Shown here in pieces: positions 37,663 through 46,167 of a DNA stretch of 64,000 nt (position 1 is its first letter; the number at the start of each line of letters is the position of its first letter). The stretch spans positions 172,075 through 236,074 of the forward strand of contig NZ_BNCJ01000003.1 in assembly GCF_014656415.1 (NCBI RefSeq), in the 5' to 3' direction. Made by a program: the position numbers and the translations under genes. Below the pieces are notes generated by a model. That model saw only the letters and a list, made by a program, of their open reading frames with translations, searched no databases and had not been told where the DNA came from. This DNA comes from Seohaeicola zhoushanensis. GTDB lineage: Bacteria > Pseudomonadota > Alphaproteobacteria > Rhodobacterales > Rhodobacteraceae.

Positions 37663-38637
37663 TCACTTCGAGAGCAGACCCGCTTTTTCAAGCAGCTTGC
37701 GGTTGGTGTCGTATTTGTCCTGCACGAAGGCCGCGAAATCGGCCGCGCCCAGATAGGCCGAGGGCTGCTTGACCGCCTTCATGCGCTCCTGGAACGGTTC
37801 AGACTCGACCGCCGCCTTGCAGCCAGTCTCAAGCCGCGTGAGGTCTTCCGCAGATGTGCCTTTCGGCGTCACCAGCCCGCCCCAGATCGGGAAGTCGAGC
37901 GCATAGCCCTGCTCGGCCGCGGTCACGAGATCTGGCTGCTCGGCAAGGCGGCCCTTCTGCAGCAGGGCCAGCGAATTCAGCTGGTCGGCATTGCTCGTGT
38001 AGAAGGACACGTGCGGGATGAAGACGTCGGCGGTGCCGTCCAGCAGGGCCTTCAGCGCGGGACCGTCGCCGTTCACCGGCAGATAGGTCATCTCGATCCC
38101 AGCCGCATCCGCCAGCGCAAGCCCGGCGATATGCGGGATCGAGCCAATGGCCTGCACCGCGAAGGTGACCTTGCCCGGGTTTGCCTTGGCAAATGCGATG
38201 AGATCGTCCAGCGTCTGGTATTCGCTGTCCTTTCTCACCGCGATCACAGTTGGCGCCGAATAGGCGAGGCAGACATAATCGAAGCTGTCGATGTCATAGG
38301 GCAGCTGGCGAAGGTGCGGTTGCGTGGTCAGCGGCCCCACCGGAGCCATCGCCAGCGTGCGCCCATCCGGACGGGCCCGGGCCGCCTCGCCGACACCCAG
38401 AGTGCCGCCTGCCCCGTCGGTGTTCTTGACGATGATATTGGCGTCGAGCGACTCCGACAGACCCTGCTGCATCGCGCGCGTCGTGATATCGGTGCCGCCG
38501 CCGGCGGCGAAGGGCACGATCACGGTGACCGGCCGGTTCGATTGCGCCATCGCGCCGCCCGCTGCCACGGCCAGCGCGGCCGCCGCGACCAGGGCCTTTG
38601 CTCCGCGTTTCGCTGCGCCGTACTTCCTGATTTCCAT
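37663..38637 (-). CDS. Tripartite tricarboxylate transporter receptor (TctC type)
   Basis: A 324-residue periplasmic binding protein. ATG 38637 has GGGAGGAA before it and gives a long signal peptide ending at AMAQ. The mature start RPVTVIVPFAAGGGTDITTRAM is diagnostic of TctC/Bug receptors, which bind carboxylates with two loops. First gene of the leftward tctCBA-like operon and divergent from the SDR gene, with which it shares a 150-base promoter region. Confidence 0.92.
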   Translation of the reverse strand: MEIRKYGAAKRGAKALVAAAALAVAAGGAMAQSNRPVTVIVPFAAGGGTDITTRAMQQGLSESLDANIIVKNTDGAGGTLGVGEAARARPDGRTLAMAPVGPLTTQPHLRQLPYDIDSFDYVCLAYSAPTVIAVRKDSEYQTLDDLIAFAKANPGKVTFAVQAIGSIPHIAGLALADAAGIEMTYLPVNGDGPALKALLDGTADVFIPHVSFYTSNADQLNSLALLQKGRLAEQPDLVTAAEQGYALDFPIWGGLVTPKGTSAEDLTRLETGCKAAVESEPFQERMKAVKQPSAYLGAADFAAFVQDKYDTNRKLLEKAGLLSK

Positions 38638-38705
38638 GTATTCCTCCCGTTTGAGCCAAGCGTTCCGATCCGCGCCCACTTTCCTCCAGCCACAGATCTT
38701 AAGTT

Positions 38706-38734
38706 TTGCCTGTCGGTATTATGTCGTCTATAAT
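38706..38734 (+). promoter_or_regulatory. Promoter of the SDR-epimerase operon
   Basis: TTGCCT (38706-38711) and a perfect TATAAT (38729-38734) are 17 bases apart, the best sigma70-type promoter in the window. ATTAT (38719-38723) and ATAAT form a short inverted repeat overlapping the -10, and TGTCGGTATTATGT (38711-38724) matches a site upstream of the ThDP gene. A repressor bound here would block the promoter. Confidence 0.65.
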
Positions 38735-38787
38735 GGAATAACACAAGGATCTTTTGAGGAGTCGGCCACCGCCGACAGGGAGGACTG

Positions 38788-39549
38788 ATGAAACGAGTGG
38801 AAGGGCGCACCGCGCTCGTGACCGGCGCCGCCGAGGGGCTGGGCAAGGCCATCGCGGCCCGGCTGGCCAGCGAGGGCGCAAGGGTGGTCGTTACCGACCG
38901 CGATCCCGCGGCGATCGAACGGGCGCAGGCCGAACTGCCCCACGTGACGTTCCACCAGGTCGACATGATGGACGAGTCTAGCCTCGCCACCGCGCTTGGC
39001 GGCCTGATCGACGAGGGTTTCGCCTTTGATATCCTGGTCAACAATGCCGGCGGCTCGCTGCACACCCCGCGCGACTTCTTCGAAGAAACCGAAGAGGACT
39101 GGGCAAGGGTGATGGGTCTCAACGTCACCGCCGCCGTGCGCACCATGCGCGCCGTCCTGCCCGGCATGGTCCAGCGGCGTTATGGCCGCGTCATCAACCT
39201 CGGCTCGAAGGCCGGGCGCTATGGCAGCCTGTTCACCGGCTGCAACTATGTCGCCGCCAAGGGCGCGATGCAGTCGATGACCCTGCAACTTGCGCAGGAA
39301 TTCGGCCCCCACGGGATCACCTGCAACGCGGTCTGCCCCGGCGCGATCCACACGCCGCGCGTCATCAGCCTGCTGAACCAGCGCATGAGCGCCGAGGAAC
39401 AACAGGCCGTGCTCGACTCGATCCCGGTGCGGCGCGCCGGCCGGGTCGAGGACGTGGCTGCCGCCGTCCTGTTCTTCGCGGCGGACGAGGCGGGCTTCGT
39501 CACCGGCCAGCTGCTCGACGTCAACGGCGGACAGGGAATGGCATCGTGA
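38788..39549 (+). CDS. Short-chain dehydrogenase/reductase
   Basis: A 253-residue classical SDR. The cofactor motif TGAAEGLG is at 12-19, NNAGG at 85-89 and the catalytic set S140, Y154, K158 is complete. D37 after the second strand favours NAD(H). It ends with the usual GQLLDVNGGQGM. It overlaps the epimerase gene by GTGA, so both are made together. Likely oxidises a hydroxyl of a sugar acid or polyol, given the lactonase and sugar-acid context, but this is inferred. Confidence 0.9.
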   Translation: MKRVEGRTALVTGAAEGLGKAIAARLASEGARVVVTDRDPAAIERAQAELPHVTFHQVDMMDESSLATALGGLIDEGFAFDILVNNAGGSLHTPRDFFEETEEDWARVMGLNVTAAVRTMRAVLPGMVQRRYGRVINLGSKAGRYGSLFTGCNYVAAKGAMQSMTLQLAQEFGPHGITCNAVCPGAIHTPRVISLLNQRMSAEEQQAVLDSIPVRRAGRVEDVAAAVLFFAADEAGFVTGQLLDVNGGQGMAS

Positions 39550-40451
39550 CCGCCCTGCCCTTCAAGCCCGCCGCGCCGCTCGGCCCGGTCCTCGTCACCG
39601 GCGGGTCCGGCTTCCTGGGCCGCGCGCTGGTCCGCGCCCTCGTGGAACTAGGCGAAAGCGTCGTCGTCTTCGACCTGCGCGCGCCCGCCCCCGAGGCGCG
39701 CATCGCCGGGGCCGCCTATGTCGAGGGCGATATCCGCCAGCAGCAGGACCTGCACCGCGTCGCAGCCGACCACGGCGTCGCCTCTATCGTCCATCTCGCC
39801 GCGCTGGTGATCCCGGCCTGCCGCGCCAACCCGGTTCTGGGCGCCGAGGTCAACGTGATCGGCCACCTCAACGCGCTCGACGTCGCCCGCGCGCTGGGGA
39901 TCTCGCGCTTTGTCTACACCAGCTCGCTGGCCGCCCGCCCGCGCGGGCCGCTGAACAGCCCCGCCAACCTCTACGGCGTCTACAAGGCCGCCTGCGAGGA
40001 CATCTCCAAGGTTCATTTTCTCGACCACGGCCTGGCGTCCATCGGGTTGCGCCCGAACGTGGTCTATGGCCCCGAGCGTGTCGAGGGCGAGACCGCCGCC
40101 ATCAGCCTGGCGATGCGCGCCGCCGCGCGGGGCGAGGCCTACGAGATCCCCTTCACCGGCGCGATGTGCTTCCAGCACGTCGACGAGGTGGTCGAGATCT
40201 TCCTGCGCTGCCTTGCCGCGACGCCGGACCGGCCGGTGGTCAGCGACCTGACCACCGCGATCGACAGCATCGACGACGTGCTGGCCGCCATCCGCGCCGT
40301 GCGCCCCGAGGCTCAGGTCAGCGCCGCCCCGATCCATCGCGCCGCGCCCGAGGGCATCGACAATGCGCCGCTTCGGGCCTTGCTGGGCAGCTGGCAAGCC
40401 GTTCCGCTCGCCGAGGGCGCCCGGCGCACCATCGAAGCATTCGGCGCCTGA
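39546..40451 (+). CDS. NAD-dependent epimerase/dehydratase family protein
   Basis: A 301-residue extended SDR. TGGSGFLG is at 18-25, the active site has S126/S127 (YTSS) and Y143-x3-K147. The family changes nucleotide sugars or oxidises uronates (uronate dehydrogenase is a member). The start is GTG at 39546, inside GTGA shared with the SDR stop. Convergent with a TRAP operon 18 bases away. With the SMP-30 lactonase and TRAP genes nearby it could oxidise an aldose or uronate to a lactone. Confidence 0.87.
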   Translation: MTALPFKPAAPLGPVLVTGGSGFLGRALVRALVELGESVVVFDLRAPAPEARIAGAAYVEGDIRQQQDLHRVAADHGVASIVHLAALVIPACRANPVLGAEVNVIGHLNALDVARALGISRFVYTSSLAARPRGPLNSPANLYGVYKAACEDISKVHFLDHGLASIGLRPNVVYGPERVEGETAAISLAMRAAARGEAYEIPFTGAMCFQHVDEVVEIFLRCLAATPDRPVVSDLTTAIDSIDDVLAAIRAVRPEAQVSAAPIHRAAPEGIDNAPLRALLGSWQAVPLAEGARRTIEAFGA

Positions 40452-40469
40452 GCCCCCGCCTGGTGCCGG

Positions 40470-41738
40470 TCAGCGTTTGAGCTCGACCAGCACCAGGCTG
40501 ATCTGCGGGAACCAGATCAGCACCAGAAGCCCCACGATGATCGTAAGGATGAACGGCATCACCCGCCGCGCCACGTCCTCGATCCGCATCTTGGCGATGC
40601 TGCTCGCCACGAAGAGGTTGACCCCCAGCGGCGGCGTCAAGAAACCGATCTCGCTCGTCACCACCAGGATGATGCCGAAATGGATCGGGTCGATGCCCAA
40701 TTGCTTGACCAGCGGCAGTAGGATCGGCGTCAGGATGATGATGGTCGACAGCGTCTCCATGAACATCCCGAGGATGATCAGGATCACGCTGATGAGCAGC
40801 AGCATCAGGATCGGATCGTCGGTCACTGTCAGCAGCACCGAAGCCACCTTCTGCGGGATCTGGTTCAGCGCCAGGAATTCGCCGAAAAAGACCGCCGTGC
40901 CCATGATGACGACCAGCCCGCCGCAGACCGTGCTGGCCTCGCCCAGCGCCTGCCAGAAGTCTGCAAAGCCCATGTTGCGCTTGACCACCACCGCCACCAG
41001 TGCGGCATAGACCACCGCGACCACCGAGGCCTCGACCGGCGTGAATATGCCGCCGTAGATCCCGCCCAGCACCACGAAGGGCGTGGCGAGCGAGAACTTG
41101 CCCTGCCAGAGCGAGCGCAGGAAGGCCTGCCGGTCGAAGGGCACGGGGTTACCCCGATAGCCGTTGCGCCGCGACAGGAACCAGGTCGTCCCGATCAGCA
41201 GCGCCCCCATCAAGATCCCCGGCACCAGCCCTGCCAGGAACAGATCGCCGATCGAGACGCTGGCAAGCACCCCGTAGACGATCATCGGATTCGAGGGCGG
41301 CAGCAGGATGCCCAGCGTCCCCCCCGATGAGGCGACGGCGGCGGCAAAGTCGCGCGGATAGCCGTCGCGCTGCATTGCCGGTATCAGCAGCGTGCCGATG
41401 GCCGCCACGGTCCCGGGGCCCGAGCCCGAGATCGCCGCGAAGAACATGCAGCTCAGGATCGTGACGATGGCCAGCCCGCCCCAGGCCTTGCCGACCAGGG
41501 CCCGCATGACGTTGACGATGTCATCCGTGATCCCGGCCCGCGCCATCACCGCCCCGGCCAGCACGAAACAGGGGATCGCCAGCAGCGGGAAATTGTCGAC
41601 CCCGTCGAACAGGCTGTGCGCCAGCGACGCGAGCGGGATCGGCGACATCAGCAGCTCGACCAGCGCCGGCACGCCCAGCGCTGCAAAGATCGGCACGCCG
41701 ATCAACAGGCAGACCACGAAGACCAGGGCGAAGAGCAT
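40470..41738 (-). CDS. TRAP transporter large permease (DctM type)
   Basis: A 422-residue inner-membrane protein with about twelve hydrophobic segments, SGGTLGILLPPSNPMIVYG and GGIYGGIFTPVEASVVAVVYA, the DctM signatures. It shares one base with the dctQ-type gene upstream (TGATG). Large subunit of the second TRAP system, fed by the receptor at 42328-43371. Confidence 0.93.
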   Translation of the reverse strand: MLFALVFVVCLLIGVPIFAALGVPALVELLMSPIPLASLAHSLFDGVDNFPLLAIPCFVLAGAVMARAGITDDIVNVMRALVGKAWGGLAIVTILSCMFFAAISGSGPGTVAAIGTLLIPAMQRDGYPRDFAAAVASSGGTLGILLPPSNPMIVYGVLASVSIGDLFLAGLVPGILMGALLIGTTWFLSRRNGYRGNPVPFDRQAFLRSLWQGKFSLATPFVVLGGIYGGIFTPVEASVVAVVYAALVAVVVKRNMGFADFWQALGEASTVCGGLVVIMGTAVFFGEFLALNQIPQKVASVLLTVTDDPILMLLLISVILIILGMFMETLSTIIILTPILLPLVKQLGIDPIHFGIILVVTSEIGFLTPPLGVNLFVASSIAKMRIEDVARRVMPFILTIIVGLLVLIWFPQISLVLVELKR

Positions 41739-42241
41739 CAGACCTCCTCCCCCTCGCCTGCGATCACCGGGATGCCATGCCGCCAGGCCGCCACCTGCCG
41801 CTGCACAATCCGCAGGATCATCAGCGCATGGGCCACCGGGATGATGGTATAGACAAAGGCAAGCGGCAGGAACAGCGAGGTCGAATAGGACGGGTATTTC
41901 AGCATCCGCTGCAACAGCAGGACGCCCGCCACCACGACGCAGGCGTTGAAGGCCACCCAGACCGCATCCGCCAGCAGCAGCGATACCCGCTGCCCGCCCG
42001 GCACCCAGCGCGTCGCCACAGTCACGCGGATATGCGTGCCCCGCTGCGCCGCCAGGCTCGCCGAGATATAGACGAACCAGACGAAGGCAAAGCGCGAGAC
42101 TTCCTCGCTCCAGGCCAACCCGATGCCCAGCCCGTAGCGGAAGACCACCTGCGCGGCGAGCACGAGGACAAGCACGATCAGGCTCAGGTTCGCCACAACC
42201 AGCTCCAGCCGGTTGAAGCCGAACGACAGTCGGTCAAGCAT
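41738..42241 (-). CDS. TRAP transporter small permease (DctQ type)
   Basis: A 167-residue membrane protein with four hydrophobic segments and the DctQ-like QVVFRYGLGIGLAWSEEVSRFAFVW stretch near 30-54, which is better conserved than in the first TRAP system. Lies 86 bases after the receptor gene, across a strong hairpin, and overlaps the large permease by one base. Confidence 0.92.
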   Translation of the reverse strand: MLDRLSFGFNRLELVVANLSLIVLVLVLAAQVVFRYGLGIGLAWSEEVSRFAFVWFVYISASLAAQRGTHIRVTVATRWVPGGQRVSLLLADAVWVAFNACVVVAGVLLLQRMLKYPSYSTSLFLPLAFVYTIIPVAHALMILRIVQRQVAAWRHGIPVIAGEGEEV

Positions 42242-42288
42242 TCAAGAAATTCTCCGCCCGCAAAATATGCTGCGACAACGTTCGGCAC

Positions 42289-42319
42289 CGCCCCGCCCGG
42301 CGTCAAGCCGGACGGGGCG
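42289..42319 (-). other. GC-rich hairpin between TRAP receptor and permease genes
   Basis: CGCCCCG-C-CCGGC pairs with GCCGG-A-CGGGGCG around GTCAA: twelve pairs with one mismatch, just after the receptor stop. No T-run follows on the minus strand. It probably stops most transcripts or protects receptor mRNA, giving more receptor than permease. Confidence 0.6.
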
Positions 42320-42327
42320 CGCGCCGC

Positions 42328-43371
42328 TCAGTTCAGCGTGCCGGTTTCCTTGTAGTGCTTGGTCTCCTCGACCCAGGCCTCGCCGCCGCCGACCAGTTCG
42401 AACAGCTTCGGCCAGGCGCCCTGTGCCTTTTCCTTCCAGACCTCCGGGTCCTTCAACTCGCAGAAGGTCACGCCGTGGTTCTCGCTCAGCTCCTTGCGAA
42501 CGCGCTCGGCATTCGCCGCGACATGGGCCGCGTGCGACTGGTCGACCTCGTCGGCCGATTTCAGCAGCACCGCCTGGTCGGCCTCGCTCAGCCCGCTGAA
42601 TATATCGTTGTTGACGATCACGACGCCCGCCATCGGCAGATAGCTGGCCTCGGTCACGTATTTGATGTGCTCGTGAAAACCCATGTCGAGCACGACGTCG
42701 GTGGGGCTGTCAAAGCTGTCCACCACGCCCGTCGCCACCGCGCCGAATGTCTCGCCCCAGGCGATGGGATAGGTCGACACGCCCCAGCTGTCCCACATCG
42801 CCGTCATCACCGGGTTCTTCGGCGCGCGGATCTTCAGCCCCTGCAGGTCGTCGATCGTGTCGATGCACTGGTTCTTCGCCAGGATCGACCGGAACGAGTT
42901 GGTAAAGCCGCCGACCACGCGCAGGCTGCCGCTTTCGGCCAGCACCCGCTCGTTCAGCGCGTCGCGATAGGCGCCGGCCCGCAGCAGGCCGCCGTCACCG
43001 GTCAGGTCATCGACCCCGTCGAACATGTAGGGCAGCACCAGCACGTTCAGCGCCGGCGCCAGCTGTGCCACGTTGTTCGAGGTGATACCGGCCAGGGCGA
43101 CCACGCCCAGCTGGACCTTCTGCGCGATCGCCTGCTCGCTGCCCAGCACACCGCCGTCCAGCACCTCGATGGCAATCTCGCCGCCGGAGTTCTCGGCTAC
43201 GCGGTCCGCGAACTGGTGGGCATAAACCCCGAACGTGTGTTCCGCCGGGCAGCAATGCGCGAATTGCAGGGTGACGCGCGGCTCGGCCGACACCATCTGC
43301 GCCAGCCCGGCCAGCATGACCAGCGCGGCTATCAGCGCCATGCCAAGGCTTCCAAGTCTCTCGATCTTCAT
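42328..43371 (-). CDS. TRAP transporter substrate-binding protein (DctP type)
   Basis: A 347-residue periplasmic receptor. ATG 43371 has GGGAGGAACAGGA upstream and starts a signal peptide ending near VSA-EPR. The body has KIRAPKNPVMTAMWDSWGVSTYPIAWGE, the family pattern containing the conserved arginine for ligand carboxylate binding. Two cysteines (HCC) near the mature N-terminus, plus C at NQCID and TFCEL, are unusual. Beside an SMP-30 lactonase, so a sugar acid is a reasonable guess for the ligand. Confidence 0.92.
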   Translation of the reverse strand: MKIERLGSLGMALIAALVMLAGLAQMVSAEPRVTLQFAHCCPAEHTFGVYAHQFADRVAENSGGEIAIEVLDGGVLGSEQAIAQKVQLGVVALAGITSNNVAQLAPALNVLVLPYMFDGVDDLTGDGGLLRAGAYRDALNERVLAESGSLRVVGGFTNSFRSILAKNQCIDTIDDLQGLKIRAPKNPVMTAMWDSWGVSTYPIAWGETFGAVATGVVDSFDSPTDVVLDMGFHEHIKYVTEASYLPMAGVVIVNNDIFSGLSEADQAVLLKSADEVDQSHAAHVAANAERVRKELSENHGVTFCELKDPEVWKEKAQGAWPKLFELVGGGEAWVEETKHYKETGTLN

Positions 43372-43403
43372 TCCTGTTCCTCCCAAATGGTCGTCTGTCC
43401 CGC

Positions 43404-44330
43404 TCAGGGGACGTTCCCGGCGCCGCTCTCCCCGGCACCGAATTCCGGTTCGGGCAGGCCGTGCGTGCCCAGCCCGGTAATCTCGAACAACGCGCCCGCC
43501 AGAGGCTGCGTTGCATATTCCGCCTCGTCGAGCAGGAAGGTCGCCGAGGTGACGTAGAGACGGTCAAGTGCCGGCCCGCCCCAGGCGCACATGGTCGGGC
43601 AACGCACCGGCAGCCCGATCCTGCGCAGCAACTGGCCTTGAGCATCGAAACATCCAACCGCCCAGCCATCGAACAGGGCGCCCCAGTAGTTGCCGTCCCG
43701 GTCGACGGTCGTACCGTCGATCCGCCCATTGTAGACACTGGTATCGACGAAGGGACGCCTGTTGCGGATCGTCCCCTCGGCAAGATCGAAGTCATAGACG
43801 AAGGATCGGTCCGAACGGCTGTCGGAGAAATAGAACCGGCCGGGGGCGAATGCGATGCCGTTGGACACCACGAAACCCTCGTCCATCTTCACCCAGGTGA
43901 AGTCCGTCTCGAAGCGATAGAGCGCGGCGGTGGGCGCGTCGAACGCGGTGTTCATCGTGCCGCACCAGTAGCGCCCGGCCCGGTCGACCTTGCCGTCGTT
44001 CAGGCGCAGGCCCTCGGCCAGGGGGATCGGCGCGCTTCGGGCCGTGAATGCCCCGGTCCGCGTATCGACCAGCCCGATCCGATTGCCAATAGCCGCGACC
44101 AGCCCACCAACGCGGCTCAGCCCGATGCTGCCGATCGTTCCGGGAAGATCCCAACCGCCGAACTCGCCGTTTGCCTCGGCGCGGAACCAGATCCTCTGGC
44201 CCAGGCTGTCGATCCAGTAAAGGCGTCCACTGCGGGCATCCCACAGCGGGCTCTCACCCAGCGCGGCGGGGCCAGGCCAGATGCAGCGGACGGAAACGTC
44301 GGACGCAAATGAGCTTTGTGTTCCGATCAC
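43404..44330 (-). CDS. SMP-30/gluconolactonase family protein
   Basis: A 308-residue six-bladed beta-propeller hydrolase. Likely metal ligands are E26 in LGESPLWD, N in VSNGIAFAP and D in FSDSRSD; RIDGTTVDRDGNYW is a family hallmark. Such enzymes open sugar lactones. The start is GTG at 44330 with GGGGAGGAGGGG upstream. It is first in the leftward SMP-30-TRAP cluster, 32 bases ahead of the receptor gene, and divergent from a LysR gene. Confidence 0.9.
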   Translation of the reverse strand: MIGTQSSFASDVSVRCIWPGPAALGESPLWDARSGRLYWIDSLGQRIWFRAEANGEFGGWDLPGTIGSIGLSRVGGLVAAIGNRIGLVDTRTGAFTARSAPIPLAEGLRLNDGKVDRAGRYWCGTMNTAFDAPTAALYRFETDFTWVKMDEGFVVSNGIAFAPGRFYFSDSRSDRSFVYDFDLAEGTIRNRRPFVDTSVYNGRIDGTTVDRDGNYWGALFDGWAVGCFDAQGQLLRRIGLPVRCPTMCAWGGPALDRLYVTSATFLLDEAEYATQPLAGALFEITGLGTHGLPEPEFGAGESGAGNVP

Positions 44331-44422
44331 ACGCCCCTCCTCCCCACGGCCGCAATCTATTGGTCGAGTCGAATGTACGGGCGCGCCAAAAGAACATAAA
44401 TTGCTATTTTTGAGTAACGCAT

Positions 44423-44437
44423 ATACATCCATTGTAT
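44423..44437. promoter_or_regulatory. LysR-type T-N11-A site over the lysR start codon
   Basis: ATAC-N7-GTAT (44423-44437) is a palindrome of the T-N11-A kind bound by LysR regulators. It covers the first bases of the ATG at 44436. It lies in the 105-base gap shared with the SMP-30 gene, so the regulator could repress itself and activate the divergent operon. Confidence 0.5.
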
Positions 44438-45383
44438 GAATATTTCCCTGCGCCAGCTCGAATATCTCCTCGCCGCCGCCCGTGCCGGTTCGGTCTCGGG
44501 CGCGGCGCGGAGCATGAACGTGTCCTCCTCCTCGATCTTCATGGCGATCGACAAGTTCGAAGAGGAATTCGCAATCCAGGTCTTCGTGCGTCAGCGCGCG
44601 AGTGGCCTCATGCTGACAACCGAGGGCAAGCGCGCCATCGAGCGCACGATCCGGCTGCTTGACGAGGTACGGGCGTTCCAGGGCGATCTGACCACCGAAG
44701 GCGACCGGCTTGAGGGCAATGTCGACGTCGCCTGCTTCAGTTCGCTCTCGCCGAACATTCTGCCGCAGGTCATCCGCACCATGCAGGACCAGCATCCCGG
44801 CGTCGTGGTGAACCTGGTCGAGGGCGACATGATCACGATCCAGGATCACCTCAGGTCAGGGCTGGTTGACCTGCTGCTGTCCTACGACAACGGGATGCCC
44901 GCCGACTTCGAACTGGAATTCCTGGCCGAGGCCCCGCCGCACGCGGTGATTGCCGCAAACGACCCGCTTGCGCAGAACGAAAGCATTTCGCTGGAGGAAT
45001 TGATCGACCGGCCGCTGCTGCTGCTGAACCTGCCGCAGTCCAGCCGCTATGCCATTGGCCTGTTCGAGCGCGCCGGGTTGCGCCCGCGCAATATCCGCAG
45101 GGTCGCCTCCTTCGAGATGGTGCGCAGCGCGGCGGCCGCGAACCTCGGCGTGGCGGTGCTCAACATCAAGCCCGCCACCGACACGACCTATTCCGGCCTC
45201 GAAGTGGTCTGCCGCCCGATCCTGCCGCAGCACTACGTGCCCCGGATCGTGCTGGCGACGCGCAAGGGCGGCCGGCTGGGTCGCAATGCCGAAACCTTCG
45301 CGCGCTGCTGCTCCGACTTCTTCCGGACCGATGCGGCGAAAAGCCTGTTCGTCCATGCGCCGAAACGGGACGACGGGGCCTGA
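44436..45383 (+). CDS. LysR family transcriptional regulator
   Basis: A 315-residue LysR protein. The N-terminal helix-turn-helix (about 1-60) begins MNISLRQLEYLLAAARAGSV and includes FVRQRASGLMLTTEGK. The effector domain (about 90-300) is complete. It is transcribed away from the SMP-30-TRAP operon, the typical arrangement for a LysR and its target. No good ribosome site precedes 44436, and the start is AT-rich with a palindrome across it; leaderless translation is possible. Confidence 0.9.
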   Translation: MNISLRQLEYLLAAARAGSVSGAARSMNVSSSSIFMAIDKFEEEFAIQVFVRQRASGLMLTTEGKRAIERTIRLLDEVRAFQGDLTTEGDRLEGNVDVACFSSLSPNILPQVIRTMQDQHPGVVVNLVEGDMITIQDHLRSGLVDLLLSYDNGMPADFELEFLAEAPPHAVIAANDPLAQNESISLEELIDRPLLLLNLPQSSRYAIGLFERAGLRPRNIRRVASFEMVRSAAAANLGVAVLNIKPATDTTYSGLEVVCRPILPQHYVPRIVLATRKGGRLGRNAETFARCCSDFFRTDAAKSLFVHAPKRDDGA

Positions 45384-45390
45384 TCCGCAT

Positions 45391-46167
45391 TCACCCCGCC
45401 GACCAGCCCTTCCGCATGGCCGCAAGCCCCGCCCGCGCTGCCTGCGCCATCAGCGCCTGGTCGCTGCCGTGGACGAAAAGCGTCACGCCCCGCGCCCGCC
45501 AGTGCGCGGCCGAGGCCGGGTCGCCGATGAACAGGCCCGCGGCCTTGCCCTGCGCGGCGGCGGCCCTCGCGGTCGTCTCGGACATCTGCGCGACCGAAGG
45601 ATTCTGCGGATCGCTCAGCCCGGCGGCAACCGCAAGGTCGACCGGGCCGACCAGCAGCCCGTCCACCCCGTCGACCGCCGCAATGGCTTCCGCACGGGCC
45701 ACGGCCTCGGGGTCTTCGATCTGGCAGATCAGCACCGTCTCCAGCGGGTGCTGCGCCAGATGCCCTGCGACGCCCCGCGCGCCATAGTCGGCACCGGGCA
45801 CCGAGGGCGAGAACCCCAGCCCCCCGGCGCCATGGCGCACCGCGCGGACCAGCCGCGCGGCAGTGTCGGTGTCACCCACCTGCGGCACCATCACCCCCGC
45901 CGCCCCCGCATCCAGCGCGGTGGCGATCCAGGGGCCGCCGGCCTCGGGCACGCGCACCACCAGCGGCAGCCGCGCCGCCCGCGAAGCCACGGCCATCGCC
46001 GCGATATCGGCACGGCCAAAGGCCACGTGCTCGGCGTCAAGCACCGCGAAGTCATAGCCGGCATGGCCCAGGATCTCCACCACCGCCGGATCCCGCGATT
46101 TCACGAAGGTCCCGGCCAGCGGCTCGCGCGCCCGCAGCCGCCGGGCGAAATCGGCGCGAAAGCTCAT
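45391..46167 (-). CDS. HpcH/HpaI family aldolase
   Basis: A 258-residue class II aldolase-like enzyme. DYDFAVLDAEH-type block at 38-47 (D44, E46, H47), then ICQIEDPEAV with a metal-binding glutamate and the GLLVGPVDLAVAAG segment, match HpcH/HpaI. Members split 2-oxo-3-deoxy acids to pyruvate and an aldehyde. It overlaps hydantoinase B as ATGA and is the last gene of the eight-gene leftward operon of block C. Convergent with the LysR gene, seven bases apart. Confidence 0.88.
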   Translation of the reverse strand: MSFRADFARRLRAREPLAGTFVKSRDPAVVEILGHAGYDFAVLDAEHVAFGRADIAAMAVASRAARLPLVVRVPEAGGPWIATALDAGAAGVMVPQVGDTDTAARLVRAVRHGAGGLGFSPSVPGADYGARGVAGHLAQHPLETVLICQIEDPEAVARAEAIAAVDGVDGLLVGPVDLAVAAGLSDPQNPSVAQMSETTARAAAAQGKAAGLFIGDPASAAHWRARGVTLFVHGSDQALMAQAARAGLAAMRKGWSAG

